64,000 nt of DNA, from positions 1 to 64,000 of the forward strand of contig NZ_JPSL02000040.1 in NCBI RefSeq assembly GCF_000771745.2, given 5' to 3'. The translations under genes were made by a program, and so were the position numbers. Shown here in pieces: positions 25,242 to 36,488 of the stretch. This stretch comes from Thermus filiformis (GTDB lineage: Bacteria > Deinococcota > Deinococci > Deinococcales > Thermaceae). Position 1 is the stretch's first letter; every line of letters starts with the position of its first letter. Under the pieces are notes generated by a model. That model saw only the letters and a list, made by a program, of their open reading frames with translations, was not told the DNA's origin and searched no databases.

Positions 25242-26306
25242 CTATTCTAGGCGGAAGGTCTCCCCGTTCACTCGGAGCTCGAGGCCCTTTAGCTCGGGGA
25301 AGACCCGGGCGGCCCTTTTGAGAAGGCGCTTTTTGCCTTTAGTGCTGTAGTGAAGCTTTACCTTCTTCTCTCCTCCCGGGAGGAGACGGGAGTGGATGCG
25401 TTTGTCCTGCCATCCCAGGTCCTCCTGGGAGAAGAGCTTGAACACCTCCTCGGTGCGCTTCGGATCCTGTTCGTAGCACCAGACGGCCACTGCATAGAGG
25501 GCATCGGACCAGCTTGTGTAGGGGCCGGGGCCGGGAAGGGGGGTAGAGGGCTGGGCCGGGGACGTGGGTGGGGAAGAGGGGGCGTCCTCCCACCAGTCGG
25601 GCGGCTTCCCGGATTTTAGCGCTTCTTCGTAGTCCTCCTGCCACTTCTGGACGAAGTCCTTTATCTGGGGTCCGAGGTCTTTTAGGATGGCTTCGGCCTC
25701 TTGTCTAACCCTTGCGGGCAAGGAGTGGGTGATGTGGTAGGCTTCGGTCTGCTTCTCCCAGGGTGCCTCCCGGGCTAACTGACGGAGCCGGGCCTCGGCC
25801 AGAATCCGGCGGGCTTCTTCCAGCCGGGGCTTTGCGTTTTCCTTGTCCAGAAGGGCCCTTAGGGCTTCCAGGGCCCCTGGGTCGCTGATCCTTACCCGGA
25901 GGAGGACGTTTTCCTTCAGGGGGAGAGCCCTGGGCCTATCCCGGTCAAAAAACATCCACTCCTCCCCGTTGGTGAGGGCGTACCAGCGGGCCTCGGGCAC
26001 GCCGTTCATGTACAGGGTTACCTGGTTGTAGTATTTTTCTTTTTCTAGAGCCTCACCAAGCGCCTTGACCTCCACCACCATCCAGGGATTTCCTCCCTCC
26101 AAGGGGCTTTTGGAGTAGAGGGCCAGGTCGGGCTTAAGGGCGTTGCTGTCCCTGGGTTGTGGAAAGACCTCCTCCGGGTCAAAGGGGTCGTAGCCCGCCA
26201 TTTGGAGCACGGGAAGGACGAGGCCCAGAAGGGTGGCCTCCTCGTTCAGGCCCCGCGACCTCCAGCGCTCCAGGCGTTCCTTAAGGCGGCTTGCGATGGA
26301 ATGCAT
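25242..26306 (-). CDS. Stand-alone HsdR_N-like PD-(D/E)xK nuclease-domain protein
   Basis: A 354-residue protein whose first ~130 residues match the N-terminal domain of type I restriction R subunits. The probable PD-(D/E)xK active site is D60 (ALKPDLALYS) with E79 and K81 (WMVVEVKAL). There is no helicase domain, no M or S subunit nearby, and a Pro/Ser-rich linker at ~245-262 (PPTSPAQPSTPLPGPG) leads to an uncharacterised C-terminal ~90-residue domain. Base composition is visibly less GC-rich than recN and acpS on either side. Possibly an acquired defence or DNA-processing gene wedged into a housekeeping cluster. A TACGAT box 6 nt before the ATG suggests its own leaderless start. Confidence 0.65.
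   Translation of the reverse strand: MHSIASRLKERLERWRSRGLNEEATLLGLVLPVLQMAGYDPFDPEEVFPQPRDSNALKPDLALYSKSPLEGGNPWMVVEVKALGEALEKEKYYNQVTLYMNGVPEARWYALTNGEEWMFFDRDRPRALPLKENVLLRVRISDPGALEALRALLDKENAKPRLEEARRILAEARLRQLAREAPWEKQTEAYHITHSLPARVRQEAEAILKDLGPQIKDFVQKWQEDYEEALKSGKPPDWWEDAPSSPPTSPAQPSTPLPGPGPYTSWSDALYAVAVWCYEQDPKRTEEVFKLFSQEDLGWQDKRIHSRLLPGGEKKVKLHYSTKGKKRLLKRAARVFPELKGLELRVNGETFRLE
25244..25249 (-). promoter_or_regulatory. -10 box (TAGAAT) of recN, leaderless
   Basis: TAGAAT lies 7 nt before the recN ATG at 25236 and overlaps the end of the HsdR_N-like gene. Confidence 0.55.
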
Positions 26307-26310
26307 ACCT

Positions 26311-26676
26311 TTATCGTATATCCTCCAGGACCACCACCGCCAGGGCGTGGGCCCGCTCGTGGCTCAGGGTGAGGTGGGCGCGAAGCCCCTCCGCCTCGAG
26401 GCGGGCCTGGAGGCCCTGGCTGAAGCGGAGGACGGGCCTCTTCCCCTCCATCCCCACCCAGACCGACCGCCAGGAGAGGGGCTCGGGCCAGCACTTCTGG
26501 AAGGCCTCCTTGGCCGCGAGCCGGGCGGCGAGGCTCGGGGCGGGGTCCTGGCGCTTTAGGGCGTAGGCCAGCTCCTCCTCGGCGAAGAGGCGCCTGAGCG
26601 CCCTTTCCCCATGGCGCTCCAGAAGCCGCCGCACCCGGGCGATCTCCACCAGGTCGGCCCCCAGGGCCCGGATCAT
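26311..26676 (-). CDS. acpS: Holo-[acyl-carrier-protein] synthase
   Basis: A 121-residue AcpS that moves 4'-phosphopantetheine from CoA to acyl carrier protein. The conserved [18 protein letters not shown] (Mg-binding Asp), RFF-like [23 protein letters not shown] (Glu-Lys pair) and [13 protein letters not shown] are all present. ATG 26676 is chosen over longer upstream starts because a TACAAT -10 box lies 6 nt before it and the family is ~120 residues long. It is divergent from rsmF. Confidence 0.92.
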   Translation of the reverse strand: MIRALGADLVEIARVRRLLERHGERALRRLFAEEELAYALKRQDPAPSLAARLAAKEAFQKCWPEPLSWRSVWVGMEGKRPVLRFSQGLQARLEAEGLRAHLTLSHERAHALAVVVLEDIR

Positions 26677-26682
26677 GGGTCT

Positions 26683-26688
26683 ATTGTA
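26683..26688 (-). promoter_or_regulatory. -10 box (TACAAT) of acpS, leaderless
   Basis: TACAAT lies 6 nt before the acpS ATG at 26676. Confidence 0.6.
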
Positions 26689-26689
26689 G

Positions 26690-29139
<2,450 letters not shown>

Positions 29140-29159
<20 letters not shown>

Positions 29160-29709
29160 ACTTCCAGAGCTCCCGAACGATCCGCTCCACCACCTCCTTG
29201 GGCCTCTGCCCCTCGGTGACCACGTGGATGTGGGCCTCCCGGTAGACGGGCTCCCGCTCCTTTAGGAGGCGGCGGACGCGCTCCAGGGGGTCTTCTCCCT
29301 CCAGGAGGGGGCGCTGGCCGGGCTTGCGCGCCACCCGCTCCAGGATGGTCTCGGGGCTCGCCCAGAGGGCCACCACCGGCCCCCGGGCGAGGAGCCTCCT
29401 GCGGTTTTCCGCGTCCACGAAGGTCCCGCCCCCCAGGGAGAGGACCAGGAAGTCCTTCTCCACGAGCTCCGCCACCGCCTCCTTCTCCATTTGGCGGAAG
29501 GCGTTCTCCCCTAGGTGGCGGAAGATCTCGGGGATGGAAAGGCCCGTCCGGCGCTCTATGTACCGGTCCAGGTCAATGAAGTGGAGCATCAGGGCCTGGG
29601 CCAGCTCCCGGCCGATGCGGCTTTTCCCCACCCCCATGAACCCGGTCAGGCTCACGAAGGTGGCGGGGCGGGGGATGTCCAGGACCTTCTTCATACGGGG
29701 CGGCCTCAC
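29140..29709 (-). CDS. aroK: Shikimate kinase
   Basis: A 189-residue shikimate kinase. P-loop: GFMGVGKSRIGREL; shikimate-binding FIDLDRYIERRTGLSIPEIF with the DxD-type Asp; LSLGGGTFV with the conserved GGG; LID region with RPLLEGEDPLER. It phosphorylates shikimate with ATP. GTG 29709 overlaps the aroC TGA as GTGA, the same coupling used in other pairs here; ATG 29694 is an alternative start that would remove five residues. Confidence 0.94.
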
Positions 29710-30857
29710 CAGGCGCGGACCCTTTCCTTGTACCGCTCCACCCGCTCCACCAGTTCCTCCAGGGTGTCCCCGCCGAACTTCTCCAGGTAGGCCTGGGCCA
29801 GGACGATGGCCGAGAGGGCCATGAGGATCACGCTCGCCGCGGGCACCGCCGTGGTGTCGGAGCGCTCGAGGGCGGCGTCCTTGGCCTCGTGGGTGACCAC
29901 GTCCACCGTGGGCAGGGGCTTCATCAGGGTGGCGATGGGCTTGAGGGCGGCCCGGATCACCAGCTCCTCGCCGTTCGTCATCCCCCCCTCGAGGCCCCCC
30001 GCCCGGTTGGTCCTCCGGTAGAAGCCCCGCCCCTCCTCCCAGTAGATGGGGTCGTGGACCTCCGAGCCCCGCTTCATGGCGTTCTGGAAGGCTTCCCCGA
30101 TCTCCACCCCCTTGACGGCGGGGATGGAGAGGGCCATCTGGGCCAGGCGGCCGTCCAGCTTGCGGTCCCAGTGGACGTGGCTGCCCAGCCCCGCGACCAG
30201 GCCCCGGAACCGGGCCTCTATGACCCCCCCTAAGGTGTCCCCCTCGGCCTTGGCCTGGTCCACCCGGCGGATCACCTCGGCCTCCGCTTCCGGGTCCAGC
30301 ATGCGCACGGGGCTCGCCTCGAGGCGGTCCTTGAGCTCCCAGGAGAAGGGGACCCGGGACCAGACCCCGGCCATCCCCGCCACGTACCCCACCCCCTCCA
30401 CCCCGAAGAAGGAGAGGAGCTTGAGCGCCACCGCCCCCACCGCCACCCGGGTGGCGGTCTCCCGGGCGCTTGCCCGCTCCAGGACGTCCCGCAGGTCCTT
30501 GTGCCCGTACTTGATCCCCCCGGCGAGGTCCGCGTGGCCGGGCCGGGCCGCGGTGAGGGCCCGCTTGCGGGGCTCGTTCCCGGGGGCGGGGTCCATGATC
30601 TCCACCCAGTTCCGGTAGTCCCGGTTGCGGATGGCCAGGGTCAGGGGGGCGCCGGTGGTCCGGCCCGCCCGCACCCCGCTTAAGAACTCCACCTCGTCGG
30701 CCTCTATGACCATGCGCCTGCCCCGCCCGTACCCCTCCTGCCGCTTTTTTAGCCAGGGGTTGATGTCCTCCGGGGTCAGGGGCAGGCCCGAGGGCAGGCC
30801 CTCCACGATGGCCACGAGCACCGGCCCGTGGGACTCTCCGGCGGTGAGAAACCTCAT
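29706..30857 (-). CDS. aroC: Chorismate synthase
   Basis: A 383-residue AroC that makes chorismate from EPSP with reduced FMN. Conserved: GESHGPVLVAIVEGLPSG, GRGRRMVIEADEVEFLSGVR, ARPGHADLAGGIKYGHKDLRDVLERASARETA, GGLEGGMTNGEELVIRAA and the C-terminal RSDTTAVPAASV. It heads the aroC-aroK-aroB operon. A consensus TATAAT lies 6 nt before the ATG, and the hairpin that probably ends the pil operon lies directly upstream of that box. Confidence 0.96.
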   Translation of the reverse strand: MRFLTAGESHGPVLVAIVEGLPSGLPLTPEDINPWLKKRQEGYGRGRRMVIEADEVEFLSGVRAGRTTGAPLTLAIRNRDYRNWVEIMDPAPGNEPRKRALTAARPGHADLAGGIKYGHKDLRDVLERASARETATRVAVGAVALKLLSFFGVEGVGYVAGMAGVWSRVPFSWELKDRLEASPVRMLDPEAEAEVIRRVDQAKAEGDTLGGVIEARFRGLVAGLGSHVHWDRKLDGRLAQMALSIPAVKGVEIGEAFQNAMKRGSEVHDPIYWEEGRGFYRRTNRAGGLEGGMTNGEELVIRAALKPIATLMKPLPTVDVVTHEAKDAALERSDTTAVPAASVILMALSAIVLAQAYLEKFGGDTLEELVERVERYKERVRAW

Positions 30858-30863
30858 AAACGC

Positions 30864-30869
30864 ATTATA
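30864..30869 (-). promoter_or_regulatory. -10 box (TATAAT) of the aro operon, leaderless
   Basis: Consensus TATAAT on the minus strand, 6 nt before the aroC ATG at 30857. Confidence 0.65.
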
Positions 30870-30893
30870 GGGGCCACGCCGGAGCGTGGCCCC
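30870..30893 (-). terminator. Hairpin between pilQ and aroC
   Basis: Perfect 10-bp stem GGGGCCACGC / GCGTGGCCCC with a 4-nt loop, 14 nt after the pilQ stop and touching the aroC -10 box. There is no long T-run (TATAAT follows), so termination may be partial. Confidence 0.55.
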
Positions 30894-31754
30894 CCTTCGG
30901 GCCTCTTTAGCGCCTGGCCTCCTTGAGGATGTCCGCGGTGATGACCACCAGGAGCTCCTTGTCCGTGGAGTCGCTGGAGCGCTGCTTGAAAAGCTCCCCG
31001 ATCAGGGGGATGTCCATCAGGAGGGGTACGCCCTGGACGCTCTGGGTGTTCTCCTGGGAGGTGAGGCCGCCCAGGACCACGGTCTGGCCGTCCTGGACCC
31101 GCATGGTGGTGGTCACCACCTGCTTGGTGAACCGGTCCACATCCCCGTCCACGGGGTTGCGCTGCACGTTCCCCGAGACCTCGGCCTTGATGTTCAGGAG
31201 GATCTGGCCGTCCGCGGTGATCTGGGGGGTGACCTCCACGATGATGCCGATGTCAAAGGGCACCTTTTCCACCTTGTCGTTCACCACCCGGCGGATGAAG
31301 AAGGTCTCCCCCGACTGGAGCCGGGCGGTCTGGTTGTTGAGGACGGTCTGGTTCACGTCCCGAAGGGCCCGGGAAAGCCCCTGGCGCTGGAGGGCGTCCA
31401 GGGTGGCCACGATGTTCAGGGCGGCCAGGCTCCGGGTGGCGTCAAAGACCAGGGAGAGGCCGCTGTCCAGGATGCTGGCCACCAGGTTCCCCCCCGCCAC
31501 GGTGTTCCACTTCACCCCCAGGGCCCGGCTCAGGTTGCTCTGGACCTCCTGGATGCGCACCCGGAGGTTCACCTGGGGCACCGACTGGTCCAGCCTGGGG
31601 ATCAGGCCCTCCACCAGGGCCAGGTCCTCCTGGGTCCCGGTGACGATGAGGGTGTTGGTCCTTTCGTCGGCCACCACCGTGGCCTGGCGGAGGGTGGGCT
31701 GGGCCGGCTGGCCCTGGGCCTGAGGCTGGGCCTTGGCCTGGAGGGCCTCCTGCA

Positions 31755-31764
31755 GGACCTGGGC
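31755..31764. repeat. Target-site duplication, left copy (GGACCTGGGC)
   Basis: The same 10 bases occur at 32910-32919 on the other side of the insertion sequence. The size fits ISAs1-family elements, which duplicate 8-10 bp. Confidence 0.85.
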
Positions 31765-32909
31765 CAGACTTGACCGCTATTCGTCCCTTGGTGTAGACAA
31801 GAGGACATGAAGCTCAAAGAGGCCTTGACCAAGATCCCCGACCCCCGCGCCCAAAACCGGCAGTACCCCCTCTGGGGACTCCTGGGCCTCATCCTGGTGG
31901 CCTTCCTTTGCCGCGTAGACTCCCTTCGCGGTGTCGCCCGCTTCGCCCGCGAAAACCCTGAGCTTCTCCCCCTCCTGGGCCTGCGTAAGCCCCCAGGCCA
32001 CTACACCGTGACCACCATCCTGCACCGCCTGGACCCTCAGGACCTTCAGGAGGCTTTGCGCTCCGTCTTCCCGGAAGCCGATCTCGCAGCGGTCCTCGTC
32101 GCCGACGGGAAGGTCCTGAGGAACAGCCGCAAGGGGAACGCTCCCCAGGTCAAGCTGGTGGAGGTGCTCGCCCTTCACCTGCACACCACCCTGGCCCAGG
32201 CCCGGGCAGAGGGGAGGGAGAGCGAGGCCCTTCTGGAGCTCCTCGGGCGCCTTGGGGCCGAGGGGCTTGCGGGAAGGCTGGTGGTGGGGGACGCGGGCTA
32301 CCTGTACCCGAAGGTCGCCCGGGAGGTGGTGGAAAAAGGGGGGACTACCTCTTCGTCCTGAAGGGCAACCAGGGGGAGCTTTTGGAGTGGACGGAGGAGG
32401 TCTTCAAGGGGATGGAAGAGAAGCGCCTTCCCGGGGAGACAGAAGCTGAGTGGCGGGTGGAGCGGGATGGAGAGGTATGGACCTATCGGGTGTGGGCTTC
32501 TCCCCACTTGCCGGAGGAGATACGGGCCTTTCCCGGGGCGAGGCAGGTGGTGCGGTTGGAGCGGGTGGTGGTGCACAAGGGGACGGGGGAGGTGCGGAGG
32601 ACGCTGAGCCATGCCCTGACGAGTTTGGGGCCGGAGGTGGCGGATGCGAGGCGGCTTGGGGAGTTGCTGGTAGCCCGGTGGGGGATAGAGAACGGTTCCT
32701 TCTGGGTGCGGGACGTGCTCTTCAAGGAAGATGCCTGCCAGGTGCGCAGGGTGGGGGCACAGGTGTTGGCGGTGCTTCGGGCCTTTCTGGTGTCGCTGTT
32801 GCACCGGGAGGGGATTAGGCAAAAGAAGGCGGCCCTAGAGGCTTTCTCCTTCCATCCCCTCTCCGCCCTCAGGTTCCTGGGGCTTTATGCGTCATAGCGG
32901 TCAAGTCTG
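31765..32909 (+). mobile_element. ISAs1-family insertion sequence inside pilQ
   Basis: An element of 1145 bp bounded by perfect 16-bp inverted repeats, CAGACTTGACCGCTAT at 31765-31780 and its complement at 32894-32909, and flanked by a 10-bp direct repeat. It carries a single transposase gene read rightwards, opposite to pilQ. Terminal repeats and duplication are intact, which indicates a recent insertion. The transposase reading frame is broken by one base at a G-run, see the separate entry. Confidence 0.92.
31807..32897 (+). CDS. ISAs1-family transposase, with a -1 frame change at a homopolymer
   Basis: The N-terminal part (31807-32361) begins with the ISAs1 pattern KIPDPRAQNRQYPLWGLLGLILVAFL-like helix and contains two acidic catalytic positions (LVADGKVLRNS and VVGDAGYLYP). 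The C-terminal part (open to 32897) is in the -1 frame and holds the third (RWGIENGSFWVRDVLF, Glu). The frames meet at AAAAAGGGGGG (32333-32343): reading one base back after 32343 joins VEKGG to DYLFVLKGN, as expected for the family, and gives 363 residues, a normal length. Either one G is missing (dead or sequencing error) or the run allows slippage. The heptamer is not a perfect -1 ribosomal slip site. Confidence 0.85.
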
Positions 32910-32919
32910 GGACCTGGGC
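32910..32919. repeat. Target-site duplication, right copy (GGACCTGGGC)
   Basis: Identical to 31755-31764; marks the right edge of the insertion in pilQ. Confidence 0.85.
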
Positions 32920-34349
32920 CAGGTCCTTAGCCTTGGCGTTGGAGAGCTGGTAGGTCCTTTGGAAGAGGGGCGGGCCCTGTTCCGGGGCCCGGTCAATCTG
33001 GGCCAGGAGGGCCTCCACCTCGGCGAGCTGCTTTTCCGTGCCCCGCACCGAGAGGACAGACTGGCCGGGCACGGTCTGGACCACCACCCCCGGGACCTCC
33101 CGGGCCAGGAAGGGGGCCACCTTCTCCGCGTCCGCGTAGCGGAGCGGGTAGAGCTTGCGCAGGGTGGCCTCCTGGGCGGGCGGGGCCACCTGGGGCGTCA
33201 CGTCCGCGGCCTTGAGGATCTCGGCGAAGAGGGCCTGGTCGGCCTCGGTGGCCTCCAGGAGGAGGGCCTTGGGGTTGCCGGGAACGCCTTCCAGCCGGGC
33301 CTCGGGGAGCTCCTTTTCCAGGAGGGGTTTGAGGCGCTCCTGGGCCTCGGGGAAGGTGAGGTTCTGGAGGGTGTAGACCTTGCGCACCCTGGGGGTGGGC
33401 TTGGGTACGTCCACCAGCTTGAGGACCTCGGCCAGGCGGGCGTGCTCCGCCTCGGTGGCCACCACCAGGGCCCGCTTGGGGTCGGTGGGGACCACGGCGA
33501 TCTGGGCCTCGGGCACCCGCACCTGGAGGAAGGAGAGGACCTCGGGGAAGGTGGCGTGGTTCAGGGTGTAGGTGCGCTCCAGCTTGGGCTGGGGCTGGGC
33601 CAGGGCGGGCAGGGGGCGGAAGTCAATCCCCGCGCGCTGGAGGATGTCCGAGAAGCGGGCGTGCTGCTCCGGGGTGGCCAGGACGGAGAGGACCGCCTTG
33701 AGCTTGGTCCCCTCCTCCACCACGATCCAGTTCACGTTGGGGCTACCTGCCTCTCGGGAGAGGAAGGGGAGGAAGTCGTTCAATATCCAGGCTTTGGCCC
33801 CTTCCACATTGGAGGTCACTTGAACTTGTCCGTCCTGGTTCCGCACGGACACCCGGTAGGCGGCCTCGGGGATACCCACCAGATAGGGCCTGCGCTCGGC
33901 TGCTCCCGACCGGGTGGGCGCGTCCACCAGGGCGGTGATCACCTGGCTGGGGGCCACCACCACCACATCCGGCGGGAGGAAGAGGTAGTCCAGGTTGAAC
34001 TGGGCCCCGTAGGTGCTGAAGAGGAGGTCCCACACCTCCCGGAAGGGCTTCCCCTGGAAGTCCAGCTTCACGAAGGGCAGGGGGGGCTGGGCCTTGGCGG
34101 GGTCGCCCGAGGCGTCAAAGGCCCGGTAGACCAGGGGCTGGAGGCCCACGCTCTTGGCCAGGGCCTCGAGGACCACGTCCAGGGGCAGGACCTGCCCCGT
34201 CTGGGAAAGGACCCCGGAGACCTTGAGGCTCACCGGCTGGTCAAACCGGGCCTCCTTGGGCAGGGTGCCCGCCAGGGCCTGGGCCCCCAAGAGGATAAGT
34301 GCCCCAAAATACCAGATGCTCTTCCATGTTCTCCTAAGGGAGAAGCCGC

Positions 34350-35264
34350 TCACCGCTCACCTCCGTTCTCCTTCATCAGGGACAGCGTCAACGTTTCATC
34401 CTTCAAGGCCAGCTCCACGCTCTCGCCCGTGGCCGACTTGATCAGCACCTCGCTCCCCGGCCAGGTGCTCCCCACGGGGAGGACCTGGTACCCCTCCTTG
34501 CTCTGGAGGATGACCACGCTCACCGGGCCCAGGATCACGCCGGAAAGGGCCAGGCCTTTTTCCGCCACGAAGGCCTCGAGGGGGGTGAGGGGCTTGGAGG
34601 GCGGAGCGGCCTGGGGAGTACCCGCCGGGGCGGGTTCCGCCAGGGGGGCGAGGGTTTCCTGAAGGGGCAGGGAAGCGGTGGGCCGGGCCGGGGCGGGCTC
34701 GGCCTCCGGCAGGGCGGGGAGGCTGGGCGGGGTCTTGACCACCTGGGGCAGGGGCAGGGGGGTGCCCAGGCTCCTGGGGGTGCCCGGGGAGGGCTGGGCG
34801 GGGGTCCCGGCCACCTGGGGGGTGGGGAGGGGTTGGCCCTGGCTCACCCGGACCGGGGCGCCCGTGGGCAGAGGGGTGGGACGGGAAGGTGCCGGGGTGG
34901 GGGTGGAGGGCGTTTCCACGTAGAGGGGAACGAAGGGGTTGGGGGGCGGGGCGGTCTCCTGGCGCGCCCCGGCCAGGGAGACCACCTGGGGCTGGACCGG
35001 GCTGGGCGCGGGGGCCTGGGCTTCCTTGGGCTTTTCGGTGTTCCCCTCGGGAAGAGGCTCCTCGGGCTTGGGCTCCGCCACGAAGGGCACCGGGGGGGCC
35101 TCTATCGCCGCGGGGGCGCCCGCCTGGGGCTGGGGCGCCTGGGCGGCCTGGGGGGTCTGGGCGGGCAGGTAGAGGAGGGTGTACCACAGGGTGACCGCCG
35201 AAACGAAGAGGAGGGCCGCCAGGAGGAGCTTGGTGGACTGGGGAAGGTTCTGCCAGGCGTTCAC
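34350..35264 (-). CDS. pilW: Type IV pilus assembly protein PilW (PilP position)
   Basis: A 304-residue protein with one N-terminal membrane segment (residues ~11-33, LLLAALLFVSAVTLWYTLLYL), a long Pro/Ala-rich linker (~35-235) and a small C-terminal beta domain (ALSGVILGPVSVVILQSKEGYQVLPVG). The layout matches PilP lipoproteins, but no lipobox is present; in T. thermophilus the gene in this place is called pilW and is needed for PilQ stability, pili and transformation. It overlaps pilO and pilQ by 4 nt each (GTGA). The periplasmic linker probably spans between inner-membrane PilMNO and the PilQ secretin. Confidence 0.85.
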   Translation of the reverse strand: MNAWQNLPQSTKLLLAALLFVSAVTLWYTLLYLPAQTPQAAQAPQPQAGAPAAIEAPPVPFVAEPKPEEPLPEGNTEKPKEAQAPAPSPVQPQVVSLAGARQETAPPPNPFVPLYVETPSTPTPAPSRPTPLPTGAPVRVSQGQPLPTPQVAGTPAQPSPGTPRSLGTPLPLPQVVKTPPSLPALPEAEPAPARPTASLPLQETLAPLAEPAPAGTPQAAPPSKPLTPLEAFVAEKGLALSGVILGPVSVVILQSKEGYQVLPVGSTWPGSEVLIKSATGESVELALKDETLTLSLMKENGGER

Positions 35265-35872
35265 CTTCCACCTCCCGGGGGGCTTCCCTCTCCCTCTACC
35301 TGGGTGCCCCTGGCCAGCATGTAGAGGGTGAGGGTGAGGCTGGTGTTCAAGGTGGGGTTCAGGTCTTGCCCCGCCACGCTAAGGTTCAGGCCCGAGACGG
35401 TGCTGAAGCGGGAAAGCCCCTCCAGCCGCCGCAAGAAGGCGTAGGTCTCGGGGAAGGGGGCCTCGAGCTGGAGGGCCAGGCTGACCGCCCGCACCTCGGG
35501 CACGGGGGCAGAGGTGGGGGAGCGGGTGAAGGACTTGAGCACCACCCCGCTCCTCAGCGCCTCCTGGGAGAGTTCGTTCAGGACCGCGTACAGGCGCTCC
35601 TCCGGCGGCAGGGCCCTCAGGAAGGCCGCCCGTTCGGCCTGGAGCTGGGCCAGGGCCGCCCTCAGCTCCGGCAGGGCCCTCTGCGCCTGCAGCCCCCGGT
35701 TCCGCTCCAGGGTGAGCTGGTCTATCTCGCTTTGCACCCGGGCGATCTCCTCCCGCATGGGCGTGATGAGGAAGTAGTACCAGGCCAGCCCGAGAAGGGC
35801 CACCAGAAGGATGGAGAGAAGGGCCCACTCCCTCTGGCCCAGGTTGCGTAAAAAGCCGCTTCTAGCGAGCAC
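35261..35872 (-). CDS. pilO: Type IV pilus inner-membrane protein PilO
   Basis: A 203-residue bitopic protein: short cytoplasmic N-terminus, one membrane segment (WALLSILLVALLGLAWYYFLI), a coiled coil (EEIARVQSEIDQLTLERN), and a periplasmic ferredoxin-like domain. It pairs with PilN and links PilM to the secretin complex. The GTG at 35872 is chosen because it overlaps the end of pilN by 11 nt, as do the other starts of this operon; longer upstream starts would lie deep inside pilN. Confidence 0.87.
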   Translation of the reverse strand: MLARSGFLRNLGQREWALLSILLVALLGLAWYYFLITPMREEIARVQSEIDQLTLERNRGLQAQRALPELRAALAQLQAERAAFLRALPPEERLYAVLNELSQEALRSGVVLKSFTRSPTSAPVPEVRAVSLALQLEAPFPETYAFLRRLEGLSRFSTVSGLNLSVAGQDLNPTLNTSLTLTLYMLARGTQVEGEGSPPGGGR

Positions 35873-36488
35873 CCGTCCCACCTCCCGGCACCAGGCCCAC
35901 CGTGGCGGAGAAGGTGTACACCCCCCGCGCGGCGTCCAGGCTTGCCCCCTGGAGGTTGATGCCGAAGCGGGGGGAGGTCTCAAAGGCCTGGATGAAGCGG
36001 ACCAGGGCGGCCTGGCTCAGGGCCTCCCCCTGGAGGGTGAACTCCACCTGGACCGGCTTCCCGTCGTAGGAGCCGGCCTCGGCCTGGCGCTTGGCCTCCT
36101 CTTCGCTCAGAAGGCGCGTCCCCACGCTCTTCAGGGCCACGCCGAACCGGTTCCCCTCGCGGGGGATCTGGCGGATGAACTGGCTCAGGTACTCGGACCA
36201 GGGGGCGAAGCCCTTCCTCAGGCTTTCCCGGATGGCCAAAAGGCTTTCCAGGGCCTTCCTCTCCTGCTGGAGACGGTTCTGCTCGGCGATGAAAGGCTTG
36301 AGGGCCTCCACCTCGGCCCGGAGGGTGTCCCGCTCCAGCCGGAGGGCAGAGAGCTGGCTCTGGGTGGAGTAGTGGAGGATGCCGAGCGTCATTAGGACCG
36401 CCAGGGCGAAGAGGATGGCCACGAGCCGCCACCAGCCCGGCTCCACCCGGCGGCGGAGGTTCTTGGGAAGCAGGTTCAGCCTAATCAA
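35862..36488 (-). CDS. pilN: Type IV pilus inner-membrane protein PilN
   Basis: A 208-residue protein with the conserved short N-terminal PilM-binding motif MIRLNLLPKNLRRR (INLLP in other species), one membrane segment (LVAILFALAVLMTLGIL), a coiled coil (residues ~45-90) and a periplasmic domain. It starts with TTG at 36488, overlapping pilM by 8 nt. It acts with PilO as an inner-membrane heterodimer holding PilM. Confidence 0.9.
   Translation of the reverse strand: MIRLNLLPKNLRRRVEPGWWRLVAILFALAVLMTLGILHYSTQSQLSALRLERDTLRAEVEALKPFIAEQNRLQQERKALESLLAIRESLRKGFAPWSEYLSQFIRQIPREGNRFGVALKSVGTRLLSEEEAKRQAEAGSYDGKPVQVEFTLQGEALSQAALVRFIQAFETSPRFGINLQGASLDAARGVYTFSATVGLVPGGGTGAR

Larger units (their letters stand above)
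30907..34353 (-). pseudogene. pilQ: Type IV pilus secretin PilQ, disrupted by an insertion sequence
   Basis: The secretin gene is cut in two. The 5' part (34353 to ~32920) has a signal peptide (FGALILLGAQALA) and the AMIN/N-domain repeats with several secretin/TonB short N-terminal units. The 3' part (31754 to 30907) has the secretin channel domain: DERTNTLIVTGTQ, RIQEVQSNLSRALGV, VEVTPQITADG, VVLGGLTSQENTQSVQGVPLL. Between them sits a 1145-bp IS with a 10-bp target duplication. Removing the IS and one duplicate deletes 1155 bp, a multiple of three, and restores one frame of 763 residues, close to the ~757 residues of T. thermophilus PilQ. PilQ forms the outer-membrane pore for pili and DNA uptake, so the strain is predicted to lack both. 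The GTG start overlaps the pilW stop (GTGA). Confidence 0.93.

Noticed and set aside
25242-26306. Complete type I restriction system
   Set aside because: No HsdM, HsdS or helicase part is present; only the N-terminal nuclease-like domain is seen.
32887-34662. 591-codon open frame on the plus strand opposite pilQ and pilW
   Set aside because: It is antisense to two conserved pilus genes and shows no recognisable protein features.
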